A stretch of DNA of 5,224 nt from Candidatus Segetimicrobium genomatis (lineage in GTDB: Bacteria; Sysuimicrobiota; Sysuimicrobiia; Sysuimicrobiales; Segetimicrobiaceae): NCBI GenBank assembly GCA_005882445.1, contig VBAN01000072.1:1-5224 (forward strand), given 5' to 3'. The notes under the pieces were generated by a model. That model was not told where the DNA came from, ran no database searches, and saw only the letters and a program-made list of their open reading frames with translations. Below, piece by piece: positions 1 through 5,224 of this stretch. The translations under genes and the position numbers were made by a program. Numbering within the stretch: position 1 is the stretch's first letter; the number at the start of each line of letters is the position of its first letter.

Positions 1-455
1 CGGCCGGAGAGGGCGGGAAAGGTGCGGCATACCTCCTCGATCCGCGCGGCCACCTCGGCCCGGGTGAGTTGCCGGAGCCGGCCGTACGCCCCGAGCAGCA
101 GATTGTCGGCAACGCTCAGCCGTCCGAACACCTGGCGCCCTTCGGGTACGTGGGCGACGCCGAGCCGGACGATGCGGGTGGGCGAGGCGCCGGCGATAGA
201 CTCGCCGCCGAGGCGGATCGTCCCGGCCGTGGGGGAGAGCAGGCCGGAGATGCACTTGAGCAGCGTCGATTTGCCGGCCCCGTTGGCGCCCACCAGCGCG
301 ACGAGCTCGCCCGGCCCCACGTCCAGGTCCACGCCCCTGAGCGCGTCGACCTCCCCGTAGCCGGCGCGGAGGCCCCGCACCTCCAACATCTGCGTGCTCT
401 CGGCTTCACCCTGGTTAGGAGTCCCCGCAGGGGGCAGCATCGGACCGTCGGTCAT
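1..455 (-). CDS. livF: LivF-type ABC transporter ATP-binding protein (partial, C-terminus off the window)
   Basis: This is the second cytoplasmic ATPase of a branched-chain amino acid-type importer; it would pair with LivG and bind the LivHM permease. The 151 complete codons show a Walker A motif GANGAGKST at residues 56-64 and the LivF-characteristic segment VPEGRQVF at 103-110, which carries the Q-loop region, followed by SVADNLLLGAY. The signature motif, Walker B and H-loop lie beyond the window edge, so this is truncation by the window and not a broken gene. The ATG at 455 shares its A with the LivG stop (TGATG), and GGAG sits 8 nt upstream inside livG, so I chose this start. Homology-like sequence (MLEVRGLRAGYG) begins only at Met23 (position 389), so the first 22 residues are an extension, or translation starts at 389, where the ribosome site looks weaker. 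Family assignment is secure; the transported substrate is not known. Confidence 0.95.
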   Translation of the reverse strand, partial: MTDGPMLPPAGTPNQGEAESTQMLEVRGLRAGYGEVDALRGVDLDVGPGELVALVGANGAGKSTLLKCISGLLSPTAGTIRLGGESIAGASPTRIVRLGVAHVPEGRQVFGRLSVADNLLLGAYGRLRQLTRAEVAARIEEVCRTFPALSG

Positions 456-1234
456 CAGGCGATCTCCGCCTCCCGGCCGAGGTACGCTTCGATGACGCGC
501 GGATCGGCCTGCACGGCCGCGGGCGCGCCTGTGGCGATGACCCGGCCGAGGTCGAGCACGATGATGTCGTCGGCGATGCCCATGACGAGGGACATGTTGT
601 GCTCGACGACCATGAGCGTCACCCCGGCGGCCCGGACGGCCAGGAGCAGCCGCGCGAGCTCGGCCGTCTCGACGTCGTTGAGCCCCGCGGCGGGCTCGTC
701 CAGCAACAGGAGCCGCGGTCGGGCCATGAGGGCCCGGATCACTTCGAGGAGCTTCTGCGCGCCGAGCGGCAGGCTGATTGCAGCATCATCCCGGCGATCG
801 GCCAGTCCCACGACCTCGAGCAGGGCCTCGGCCTGTCTCCGGATCGCCCGTTCCTCGTCCCTCACGGCGCGGAGCCAGAGGGCCTGCAGCCATGGCTTGG
901 CGCGGACGCGCAGATGCGCGCCCACGAGGACGTTCTCGAGCACGGTCATTCCCGGAAAGGCGCGGGCCGTCTGAAACGTGCGCACCAGACCCAGGGTTGC
1001 GACCGCGTCCGGCGCACGGCCGATCAGGTCGATCCCGAAGCAGGATGCGCTGCCCGCATCCGGCGGGTACAGATTCGTCACCAGGTTGAACAGCGTGGTC
1101 TTGCCCGCCCCGTTGGGGCCGATGGCGGCCGTGAGCGATCCCTGGCGGACGGTGAAACTGACGTCGGCGATCGCGAGCACGCCCCCAAACGACTTGTACA
1201 GCCCTCGGGCCTCGAGGGCGATGGATCCCGGCAC
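455..1234 (-). CDS. livG: LivG-type ABC transporter ATP-binding protein
   Basis: This is a complete 259-residue ATPase of the LivG family, close to the usual 250-260 residues. It would hydrolyse ATP on the cytoplasmic face of the permease as a heterodimer with LivF. Visible motifs in order are Walker A GPNGAGKTT (39-47), Q-loop glutamine Q88 in VRTFQTARAF, a variant ABC signature LPLGAQ (155-160), Walker B LLLLDEP with catalytic E180, the LivG-typical AAGLND D-loop (182-187) and H-loop H212 in VEHNM. The C-terminal segment GRVIATGAP...VIEAYLG is typical of LivG. The start is GTG at 1234, supported by GGGGAGG 7 nt upstream; sequence homologous to LivG (IALEARGLYKSFGG) begins at about residue 5. 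The stop overlaps the livF start by one base. In the signature, alanine stands where the consensus LSGGQ has its glutamine. I see no frameshift. Confidence 0.97.
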   Translation of the reverse strand: MPGSIALEARGLYKSFGGVLAIADVSFTVRQGSLTAAIGPNGAGKTTLFNLVTNLYPPDAGSASCFGIDLIGRAPDAVATLGLVRTFQTARAFPGMTVLENVLVGAHLRVRAKPWLQALWLRAVRDEERAIRRQAEALLEVVGLADRRDDAAISLPLGAQKLLEVIRALMARPRLLLLDEPAAGLNDVETAELARLLLAVRAAGVTLMVVEHNMSLVMGIADDIIVLDLGRVIATGAPAAVQADPRVIEAYLGREAEIA

Positions 1235-1235
1235 G

Positions 1236-1304
1236 CTAGCGCCTCCCCGCGGGATCGATGGTGCCCTCCGCGCGCCTGATCGCCGACCGCGGGCGCCGCT
1301 TCAT
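1236..1304 (-). other. Possible 22-codon mini-cistron between livHM and livG
   Basis: The 66-nt gap between the permease stop and the livG start contains an open frame of 22 codons. Its ATG overlaps the permease TGA as ATGA, and its TAG ends one base before the livG GTG. The predicted peptide begins MKRRPRSAIRR and ends AGRR; eight of its 22 residues are Lys or Arg and it has no hydrophobic segment, so it is not a membrane peptide. I recognise no family. It may be a coupling device that carries ribosomes from the permease to livG, a relic of an older LivG N-terminus now out of frame, or a chance open frame in GC-rich DNA. The layout of overlap and re-initiation is seen directly; a function is inference. 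Confidence 0.25.
1242..1248 (-). promoter_or_regulatory. Shine-Dalgarno site of livG
   Basis: On the minus strand GGGGAGG lies 7 nt before the GTG start at 1234, a near-ideal ribosome binding site. It decides the start codon, because no ATG begins the LivG reading frame nearby. The site lies within the possible mini-cistron at 1304-1236, so ribosomes translating that short frame would cover and then clear it. Confidence 0.75.
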
Positions 1305-3208
1305 CCCGAACTCGCCGTCCCGGCGTGGGGGCTGAGGTGGGTGATGCGGGACGCGAGGCGCTGCAGGCCGGAGAGCCCTCCGCCGAAGATGCCGGCCGGC
1401 AGATAGACCATGATGAGGACGAGGACGAGCCCCTCCGCCAGCGTCTTGTAGGTGGCCAGGGGTTGGACCGCCGCCGGCAGCAGCGTCAGGAGGGCGACCC
1501 CGATCAGGGGGCCGACCAGGGTGCCTTCGCCCCCGAGCACCAGCATGGTGATCATCTCCAGGGAGCGGGACGTGCTGACCATCTCCGGCGAGAGGAAATG
1601 GAAGTGAAAGGCGTAGAGGCTGCCCGCCAGCGCGGCGAGGGCGGCGCTGATCAGGAACACGGACACCTTGTAGCGGGGGACCCGGATGCCCAGCGCCCGC
1701 GCGGCCGTCTGATCCGCCCGCGTCGCGCGCAGGGCGCGGCCGTACCCCGATCGCGCGAGGTTCGCCAGCACGATCACCAGCGCCCCGGCCACTCCCCAGA
1801 CGAGGTAATACGTGGAGGTGGCGCTCGCAAACGCGTAGCCGCCCAGGGAGAAACTGGGAATGCCCACCAGGCCCGAAGGGCCGCCCGTGACGCCGGTGAG
1901 CCCCACGGTGACGGAATCCACCAGGAGCCCGAAGGCGAGCGTGGCCAGGGCGAGGTACAGGCCGCGCAGGCGCGCGGTCACCAGCGACAGTACGAGGGCG
2001 ACGGCCAGCGACAGCGCGATCCCGGCGCCGGTCGCGACCAGGGGCGCGACCCCCAGGCGGGTGGCAAGGATGGCGGCGGTGTACCCCCCCACGGCCATGA
2101 ACCCGGCGTGGCCGAGGCTGACCTGCCCGGTGTATCCCATGAGCAGGTCCAATCCGAGGACCCCGATGAAGAGGATGCCGGTGATCACGAGCGACCCGGT
2201 CAGGCCCGTCCCGCCGAGGAGCGCGGGAAGCACGGCCACGATCCCGGCCCCGAGGATGGCGAGCGACCACGCCGCCCGCCCCGTGAGGCGGTAGGCGGGG
2301 AGCGCGGAGGCGCCGATGAACTCGCGCACGTCTTCGCGGCGGACCCCGCCGCCGCCCAGGAGGCCTCCGGGCCGCCAGATGAGGACGGCCAGGAGCAGCA
2401 CGAGCGTCAGGGTGTTGCTGAACAGCGAGGAGATATAGCCGGCCGTCAGCTGCTGCACCAGCCCCAACCCCACCCCGCCCACCACCGCGCCGAAGAACGA
2501 GCCCATGCCGCCCAGCGCGAAGGCGATGAACCCGGAGTTCGTGAAGAACCGTCCCGTGTCGAACTCGATCGAGGTGATCGGTCCCAGGACCTCGCCGCCG
2601 ATCGCTCCGAGCGCGGCCCCGGCGGCGAAGGCGAACAGCGTCATCCGGGACACGGGCACTCCCATCAGGCTTGCCGCTACGGGGTTTTCAGCGCAGGCGC
2701 GCAGGGCTTTCCCAAAGACGGTCCGCGCCAGGATGTACCATAAAAGCACCACGCTCGCGGCCGTCGCTCCCAGGATCCAGAACCCTTGGGTGGGGATGCG
2801 GATGCCCGCGATGGCGGCGGGGCGCTCTCCTGAAAACGCTGGAATCGAGTAGGGTTGGCTTCCCCAGATGACCAGGCTCGCGCCCTCGAACAGGGTCAGA
2901 AGCCCGACCATCAGGATGAGCATGCCGCTGGTGGGCAGCCGGCGCCGCGCCGGCCGGATGACCAGGCGCTCGGTCGCGCCCCCCACCAGCGCCGCAACGA
3001 CCGCCGCCCCCGGCACGGCGGCCAGGAGGGGCCAGCGCAGGTGCGTCTCGAGGGAATACATCGTGAGCGCTCCCAGGACGACAAACGCGCCCTGGGCGAG
3101 GTTCGGCACGCCCATGACGCTGTAGACGAGCGTGAACCCGACGGCGACCAGCGCGAAGACGCTGCCGGCGAGGACACCGCCTATCGCGATCTCGACCGCT
3201 TCGCGCAT
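1301..3208 (-). CDS. livHM: Fused LivH-LivM branched-chain amino acid-type ABC permease
   Basis: This 635-residue integral membrane protein joins in one frame the two permease subunits that are usually separate. Residues 1-285 are LivH-like: GFTLVYSVMGVPNLAQGAF (24-42), the cytoplasmic coupling segment GKALRACAENPVAASLMGV (166-184), GGMGSFFGAVVGG (233-245) and the C-terminal motif WRPGGLLG (278-285). Residues from about 315 are LivM-like: GYTGQVSLGHAGFMAVGGY (358-376), a second coupling segment GRALRATRADQTAARALGI (490-508), GGEGTLVGPLIG (559-570) and YLPAGIFG (602-609). About 16-17 hydrophobic segments are visible. A polar, arginine-rich linker at about 286-312 joins the halves. The ATG at 3208 is chosen because LivH homology starts there and AGGGGAG lies 3 nt upstream; open frame further upstream to 3568 runs through the binding-protein gene and is not used. 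It starts 8 nt after the binding-protein stop. It would form the translocation pathway and dock LivG and LivF. Confidence 0.95.
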   Translation of the reverse strand: MREAVEIAIGGVLAGSVFALVAVGFTLVYSVMGVPNLAQGAFVVLGALTMYSLETHLRWPLLAAVPGAAVVAALVGGATERLVIRPARRRLPTSGMLILMVGLLTLFEGASLVIWGSQPYSIPAFSGERPAAIAGIRIPTQGFWILGATAASVVLLWYILARTVFGKALRACAENPVAASLMGVPVSRMTLFAFAAGAALGAIGGEVLGPITSIEFDTGRFFTNSGFIAFALGGMGSFFGAVVGGVGLGLVQQLTAGYISSLFSNTLTLVLLLAVLIWRPGGLLGGGGVRREDVREFIGASALPAYRLTGRAAWSLAILGAGIVAVLPALLGGTGLTGSLVITGILFIGVLGLDLLMGYTGQVSLGHAGFMAVGGYTAAILATRLGVAPLVATGAGIALSLAVALVLSLVTARLRGLYLALATLAFGLLVDSVTVGLTGVTGGPSGLVGIPSFSLGGYAFASATSTYYLVWGVAGALVIVLANLARSGYGRALRATRADQTAARALGIRVPRYKVSVFLISAALAALAGSLYAFHFHFLSPEMVSTSRSLEMITMLVLGGEGTLVGPLIGVALLTLLPAAVQPLATYKTLAEGLVLVLIMVYLPAGIFGGGLSGLQRLASRITHLSPHAGTASSG

Positions 3209-3216
3209 CCGCTCCC

Positions 3217-4416
3217 CTACTTCATGGGCCCTCCGCCCGAACCGCTCACGGGATCCCACGCCTGCGTGGACGGATTCCACCGGGTGACGATGGCGTCCCT
3301 CAGGGTCAGCCCCCGCTGAGGGCTCGTCTTGAAGTCGTAGATGCCGTTGATGCCGGCGACTCCCCTTAAGCGCGCGATGTAGTCCCGGATCTGGCCGGCG
3401 CCGGCATCGAGGCCCAGGTGCCGCAGCGCGTCGACGACGAGGACGGGCCCGTCCCACGCCAGCGTCGCGGCCCGATCGGGTTTCATGTTCCCGGCCTGGA
3501 GCGCGTCGAGAAAGACCTTCTGCGCCAGCTTCACCCGCCCCGGCGGGAGTGTCTGGTACGCCGGCCACGTGCTCGTCGGAAAGTACAGCTCATCGGGTAT
3601 GAACGATGCGTACTGCTGCATCTGCGGGTATGTCATGTTCCCGTCCGTGGTGAGCACCGGGATCGCAAGGCCGCTCTGCGCGATCCCCTTGAACACCGTG
3701 CCGATCGGCGCCCCCGTGCTCCAGGCGATGAGGGCCTGCGGCTGGGCGGCCCCGATCCGCGCGATCTGGGCGGCGACGGTGACGTCCTGCGGGTTGAAGT
3801 GCTCGCGGGCGACGACCTGGACGCCTTGATTCTGGGGCAGCGCCGCCGCGGCCAGGATCCCTTCCTCGGCATCCTGGCCCGTCGCGTCCGTAGACGTCAG
3901 CACCGCGAGGCGCGTCCACCCCTTGGCTCGGAAAAAGGTGATGCTCGCCTGGGCCAGGTCATGGGTGGAGACACCCGCGGTAAAGACGTAGCTGCCTTCA
4001 TCGGGGTGGATGCCCGGCGAGAAGCAGTACATCACCGGGCCGTCCTTCATGAGGGGCGCCATGGCTCTGCAGATGGCCACCAGGGTGGATCCCAGGATGA
4101 CCGGCACCTTCTTCGCGAGCACTTGGCCGGCCAGCTGCACCCCCAGCTGCGGGCTCGATTGATCATCCTGGACCGCCAGGTGGATGGGGCGTCCCTGGAT
4201 TCCGCCTCGGGTGTTCTCGAGGCGTTCCAGGACCTGAAGCGTTCGCCACTCGGTCTGCCCGAGGAAGGCGGCCCCGCCCGTCAGGGGCAGGATGACATTG
4301 AGCTCGTAGGGCGCGCCGGCGGGAGGCGCCCCGTGGGCGGTGAGGGCGAACACGAGCACCGCGGTCGCGGCGAGCGCCGCGTGCCCGCCTCCGAGCCGGC
4401 GGCGGCTAGGCGTCAT
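3217..4416 (-). CDS. LivK/LivJ-family periplasmic solute-binding protein (Peripla_BP_6 type)
   Basis: This 399-residue secreted protein would capture the solute and deliver it to the permease. An N-terminal signal peptide is clear: basic SRRRL (4-8), hydrophobic core at about 13-27, likely cleavage near AHGA (27-30). No lipobox Cys follows, so it should be free in the periplasm. The mature part has the type I binding-protein layout: strand and loop VILPLTGGAAFLGQ (41-54), LENTRGGIQGRPIHLAVQDDQSSP (first lobe, about 66-89), VPVILGS (104-110), then second-lobe strands RLAVLTS (169-175) and ALIAWSTG (228-235), and TTDGN (256-260). It has two cysteines, C116 and C131. The ATG at 4416 gives a proper signal peptide; the frame extends to 4485 but those residues are unlike a secretion signal. 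The start overlaps the upstream stop by 11 nt and has no strong Shine-Dalgarno site, which suggests coupled translation. Solute identity cannot be told: this family binds branched-chain amino acids, amides and aromatic acids. Confidence 0.95.
   Translation of the reverse strand: MTPSRRRLGGGHAALAATAVLVFALTAHGAPPAGAPYELNVILPLTGGAAFLGQTEWRTLQVLERLENTRGGIQGRPIHLAVQDDQSSPQLGVQLAGQVLAKKVPVILGSTLVAICRAMAPLMKDGPVMYCFSPGIHPDEGSYVFTAGVSTHDLAQASITFFRAKGWTRLAVLTSTDATGQDAEEGILAAAALPQNQGVQVVAREHFNPQDVTVAAQIARIGAAQPQALIAWSTGAPIGTVFKGIAQSGLAIPVLTTDGNMTYPQMQQYASFIPDELYFPTSTWPAYQTLPPGRVKLAQKVFLDALQAGNMKPDRAATLAWDGPVLVVDALRHLGLDAGAGQIRDYIARLRGVAGINGIYDFKTSPQRGLTLRDAIVTRWNPSTQAWDPVSGSGGGPMK
4406..4416 (-). promoter_or_regulatory. 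11-nt stop/start overlap coupling the ferritin-like gene to the binding protein
   Basis: The sequence ATGACGCCTAG holds both the ATG of the binding-protein gene and the TAG of the ferritin-like gene in a different frame. Upstream of this ATG the best purine run is only GGGTG, a poor ribosome site. Translation of the binding protein therefore probably depends on ribosomes that finish the ferritin-like gene. The overlap is seen directly; coupling is inferred from it. Confidence 0.6.
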
Positions 4417-5143
4417 AGGCCAGCACCCGGTCGACGAGATCGCCGTGGGACACCTGGAGGGCCGCCATCTTGCGATGCTGCACATGCAGCGCCATCTGCT
4501 GCACCTCCGCCGACGTGGCGTAGCGCTCCAGGATCACCCGCCCGTAGCGGATGTGCTGCCCCTCGTCGGGAATGACGTCTTCCTCGAGGCGTCTCGCGGT
4601 TTCCGGGTCCACCAGGCTGTCCAGCGCCTGCGCATCGTCGGCGAGGATCTGCTCGCGGATCACGGCCGCCGTTCGCTCATCCACGAGGAGCCGCTTCGGG
4701 TCGACCAGGGTCTTGAACATCTCTGTGATCATGACTTCTCCGGTGCACTGGAGGGAGACGACCAGCTCCACCGGATGGCTCCAGTTGTAGGTCCCGTAGT
4801 AGAGCTCCCAGTCGCCCGGCGTGGGCGTATAGCGCGCGAGGTCGCCGTCGCCGCCGAGCGCCCCGACGCGCTCTGCGAACACCTGCGAATGCTTCCACTC
4901 CTCCAGCAATTGCCGGGTCAGGAGCAGCTTCAAATCCTGGGCGTCGTCCGGCAGCAGGGCCAGCGTCTTCGCGGGGACGTGCACGCCGACCATGTACTCC
5001 CGCCACATCAGGGAGCGGCAGTACTCGATCAGCCCCCGGGCCTGGAGCCGGGCGCGGATGCGGCCGTACTCCTGGGCGACGTAGCGCTCGGCCCACTCGT
5101 GGGAACGCCGGACTAGGTCGATGGCGAACGTCCTGCCGTCCAT
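4406..5143 (-). CDS. Ferritin-like (probable di-iron carboxylate) protein of unknown function
   Basis: This 245-residue soluble, mostly helical protein has no signal peptide or membrane segment and so is probably cytoplasmic. It carries the ligand pattern of ferritin-like di-iron proteins: Glu49 in WREYM, E82xxH85 in LLEEWKHSQVF, a third-helix Glu (E136 in CTGEVMI or E141) and E194xxH197 in IPDEGQHIRYG. Proteins with this pattern include di-iron oxygenases (for example PaaA-like and aldehyde deformylating oxygenases), ferritin relatives and many unassigned redox proteins; I cannot place it in one. The 53-58 residues between the third-helix Glu and the last ExxH are long and contain an extra predicted helix. 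The ATG at 5143 is supported by a purine-rich GGGGAGGGGA 8 nt upstream. Its stop lies inside the start of the binding-protein gene (11-nt overlap), so it is the first visible gene of the transporter operon. A role in oxidising or sensing the imported compound is possible but is inference. Confidence 0.8.
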   Translation of the reverse strand: MDGRTFAIDLVRRSHEWAERYVAQEYGRIRARLQARGLIEYCRSLMWREYMVGVHVPAKTLALLPDDAQDLKLLLTRQLLEEWKHSQVFAERVGALGGDGDLARYTPTPGDWELYYGTYNWSHPVELVVSLQCTGEVMITEMFKTLVDPKRLLVDERTAAVIREQILADDAQALDSLVDPETARRLEEDVIPDEGQHIRYGRVILERYATSAEVQQMALHVQHRKMAALQVSHGDLVDRVLAYDA

Positions 5144-5224
5144 GGTCGCAGTCCCCTCCCCGTGCGGCCCATGGTTCGCTGCGGGCCCGCGGGCACTCCT
5201 TCCCCAAGGCCCGGCCGCCGGCTT
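5144..5224 (-). other. Non-coding leader upstream of the operon (incomplete)
   Basis: These 81 bases precede the first visible gene and continue beyond the window. They hold the ribosome binding site and two overlapping GC palindromes (GCGGGCCCGC at 5181-5190 and GCCCGCGGGC at 5185-5194). I see no clear -35/-10 pair and no open frame with recognisable protein. A promoter may lie here or further upstream, or the operon may begin with another gene off the window. Confidence 0.4.
5152..5161 (-). promoter_or_regulatory. Shine-Dalgarno region of the ferritin-like gene
   Basis: On the minus strand a GGGGAGGGGA run ends 8 nt before the ATG at 5143. It supports that ATG over a TTG further upstream at 5207, whose frame differs from that of the ferritin-like protein. 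Confidence 0.65.

Noticed and set aside
69..974. Plus-strand open frame of 301 codons opposite livF and livG
   Set aside because: The minus strand here encodes Walker A and Walker B motifs in the correct order; the plus-strand product is low-complexity Ser/Arg/Ala and a shadow.
1325..2743. A 472-codon open frame on the plus strand opposite the permease gene
   Set aside because: It is antisense to clear LivHM coding sequence, is composed mostly of Gly, Arg, Asp, Glu, Gln and Ala in low-complexity order, and shows no domain. Long antisense frames are expected in GC-rich coding DNA.
3209..3568. N-terminal extension of the permease frame by 120 codons
   Set aside because: This region is the C-terminal part of the binding protein in another frame. 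The LivH family starts at the ATG at 3208, which has its own ribosome site.
4417..4485. 23-residue extension of the binding protein to an upstream start
   Set aside because: It lies inside the ferritin-like gene, and it would place polar residues and a Cys in front of an otherwise standard signal peptide that starts at 4416.
3418..4575. A 385-codon plus-strand open frame across the binding-protein and ferritin-like genes
   Set aside because: It spans the boundary of two real minus-strand genes and its translation is Arg/Gly/Pro-rich without recognisable motifs.
5181..5194. Overlapping GC palindromes GCGGGCCCGC and GCCCGCGGGC as an operator or terminator
   Set aside because: Short all-GC palindromes occur often by chance at this base composition. 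There is no T-run for a terminator and no second copy to support an operator.
1..5224. Search by eye for CRISPR repeats, insertion-sequence ends, tRNA or rRNA
   Set aside because: No regularly spaced repeats, no transposase-like protein, no terminal inverted repeats and no tRNA-like or rRNA-like sequence were seen; almost every base is accounted for by the operon genes.

Overview
The window is a compact, strongly GC-rich stretch (roughly two thirds or more G+C by eye, with G/C in most third codon positions). All recognisable genes lie on the minus strand and are read from right to left. They form one operon-like cluster encoding a LivFGHMK-type (branched-chain amino acid/HAAT family) ABC uptake system, preceded by a gene for a ferritin-like, probably di-iron, protein. 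The solute-binding protein has an ordinary cleavable signal peptide with no lipobox cysteine, which suggests a Gram-negative (diderm) bacterium. Base composition and style fit many soil or subsurface lineages such as Rokubacteria/Methylomirabilota or high-GC Proteobacteria, but the sequence alone does not fix the taxon.

In order of transcription: (1) 5144-5224, a short leader with a good ribosome binding site and no gene; (2) 5143-4406, a 245-residue ferritin-like protein with E...ExxH...E...ExxH ligands; (3) 4416-3217, a periplasmic type I solute-binding protein (399 aa) whose start overlaps the stop of the previous gene by 11 nt; (4) 3208-1301, a 635-residue permease that is an in-frame fusion of LivH and LivM; (5) 1304-1236, a possible 22-codon mini-cistron whose ATG overlaps the permease stop (ATGA) and whose stop lies one base before the next start; (6) 1234-455, the LivG-type ATPase (259 aa, GTG start); (7) 455-1, the LivF-type ATPase, cut by the window edge after 151 codons. 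Gaps and overlaps are all tiny, so the genes are very probably co-transcribed and translationally coupled.

The binding protein would capture a small solute (amino acid, amide, or aromatic or other carboxylate; specificity cannot be read here). The fused LivHM protein would supply both membrane halves, and LivG and LivF would power import. The most interesting points are the di-iron protein tied to the transporter by overlap, the single-chain LivHM permease, and the mini-cistron in front of livG. The transporter itself is a well-known type. I see no mobile element, CRISPR array, tRNA, rRNA or convincing terminator.
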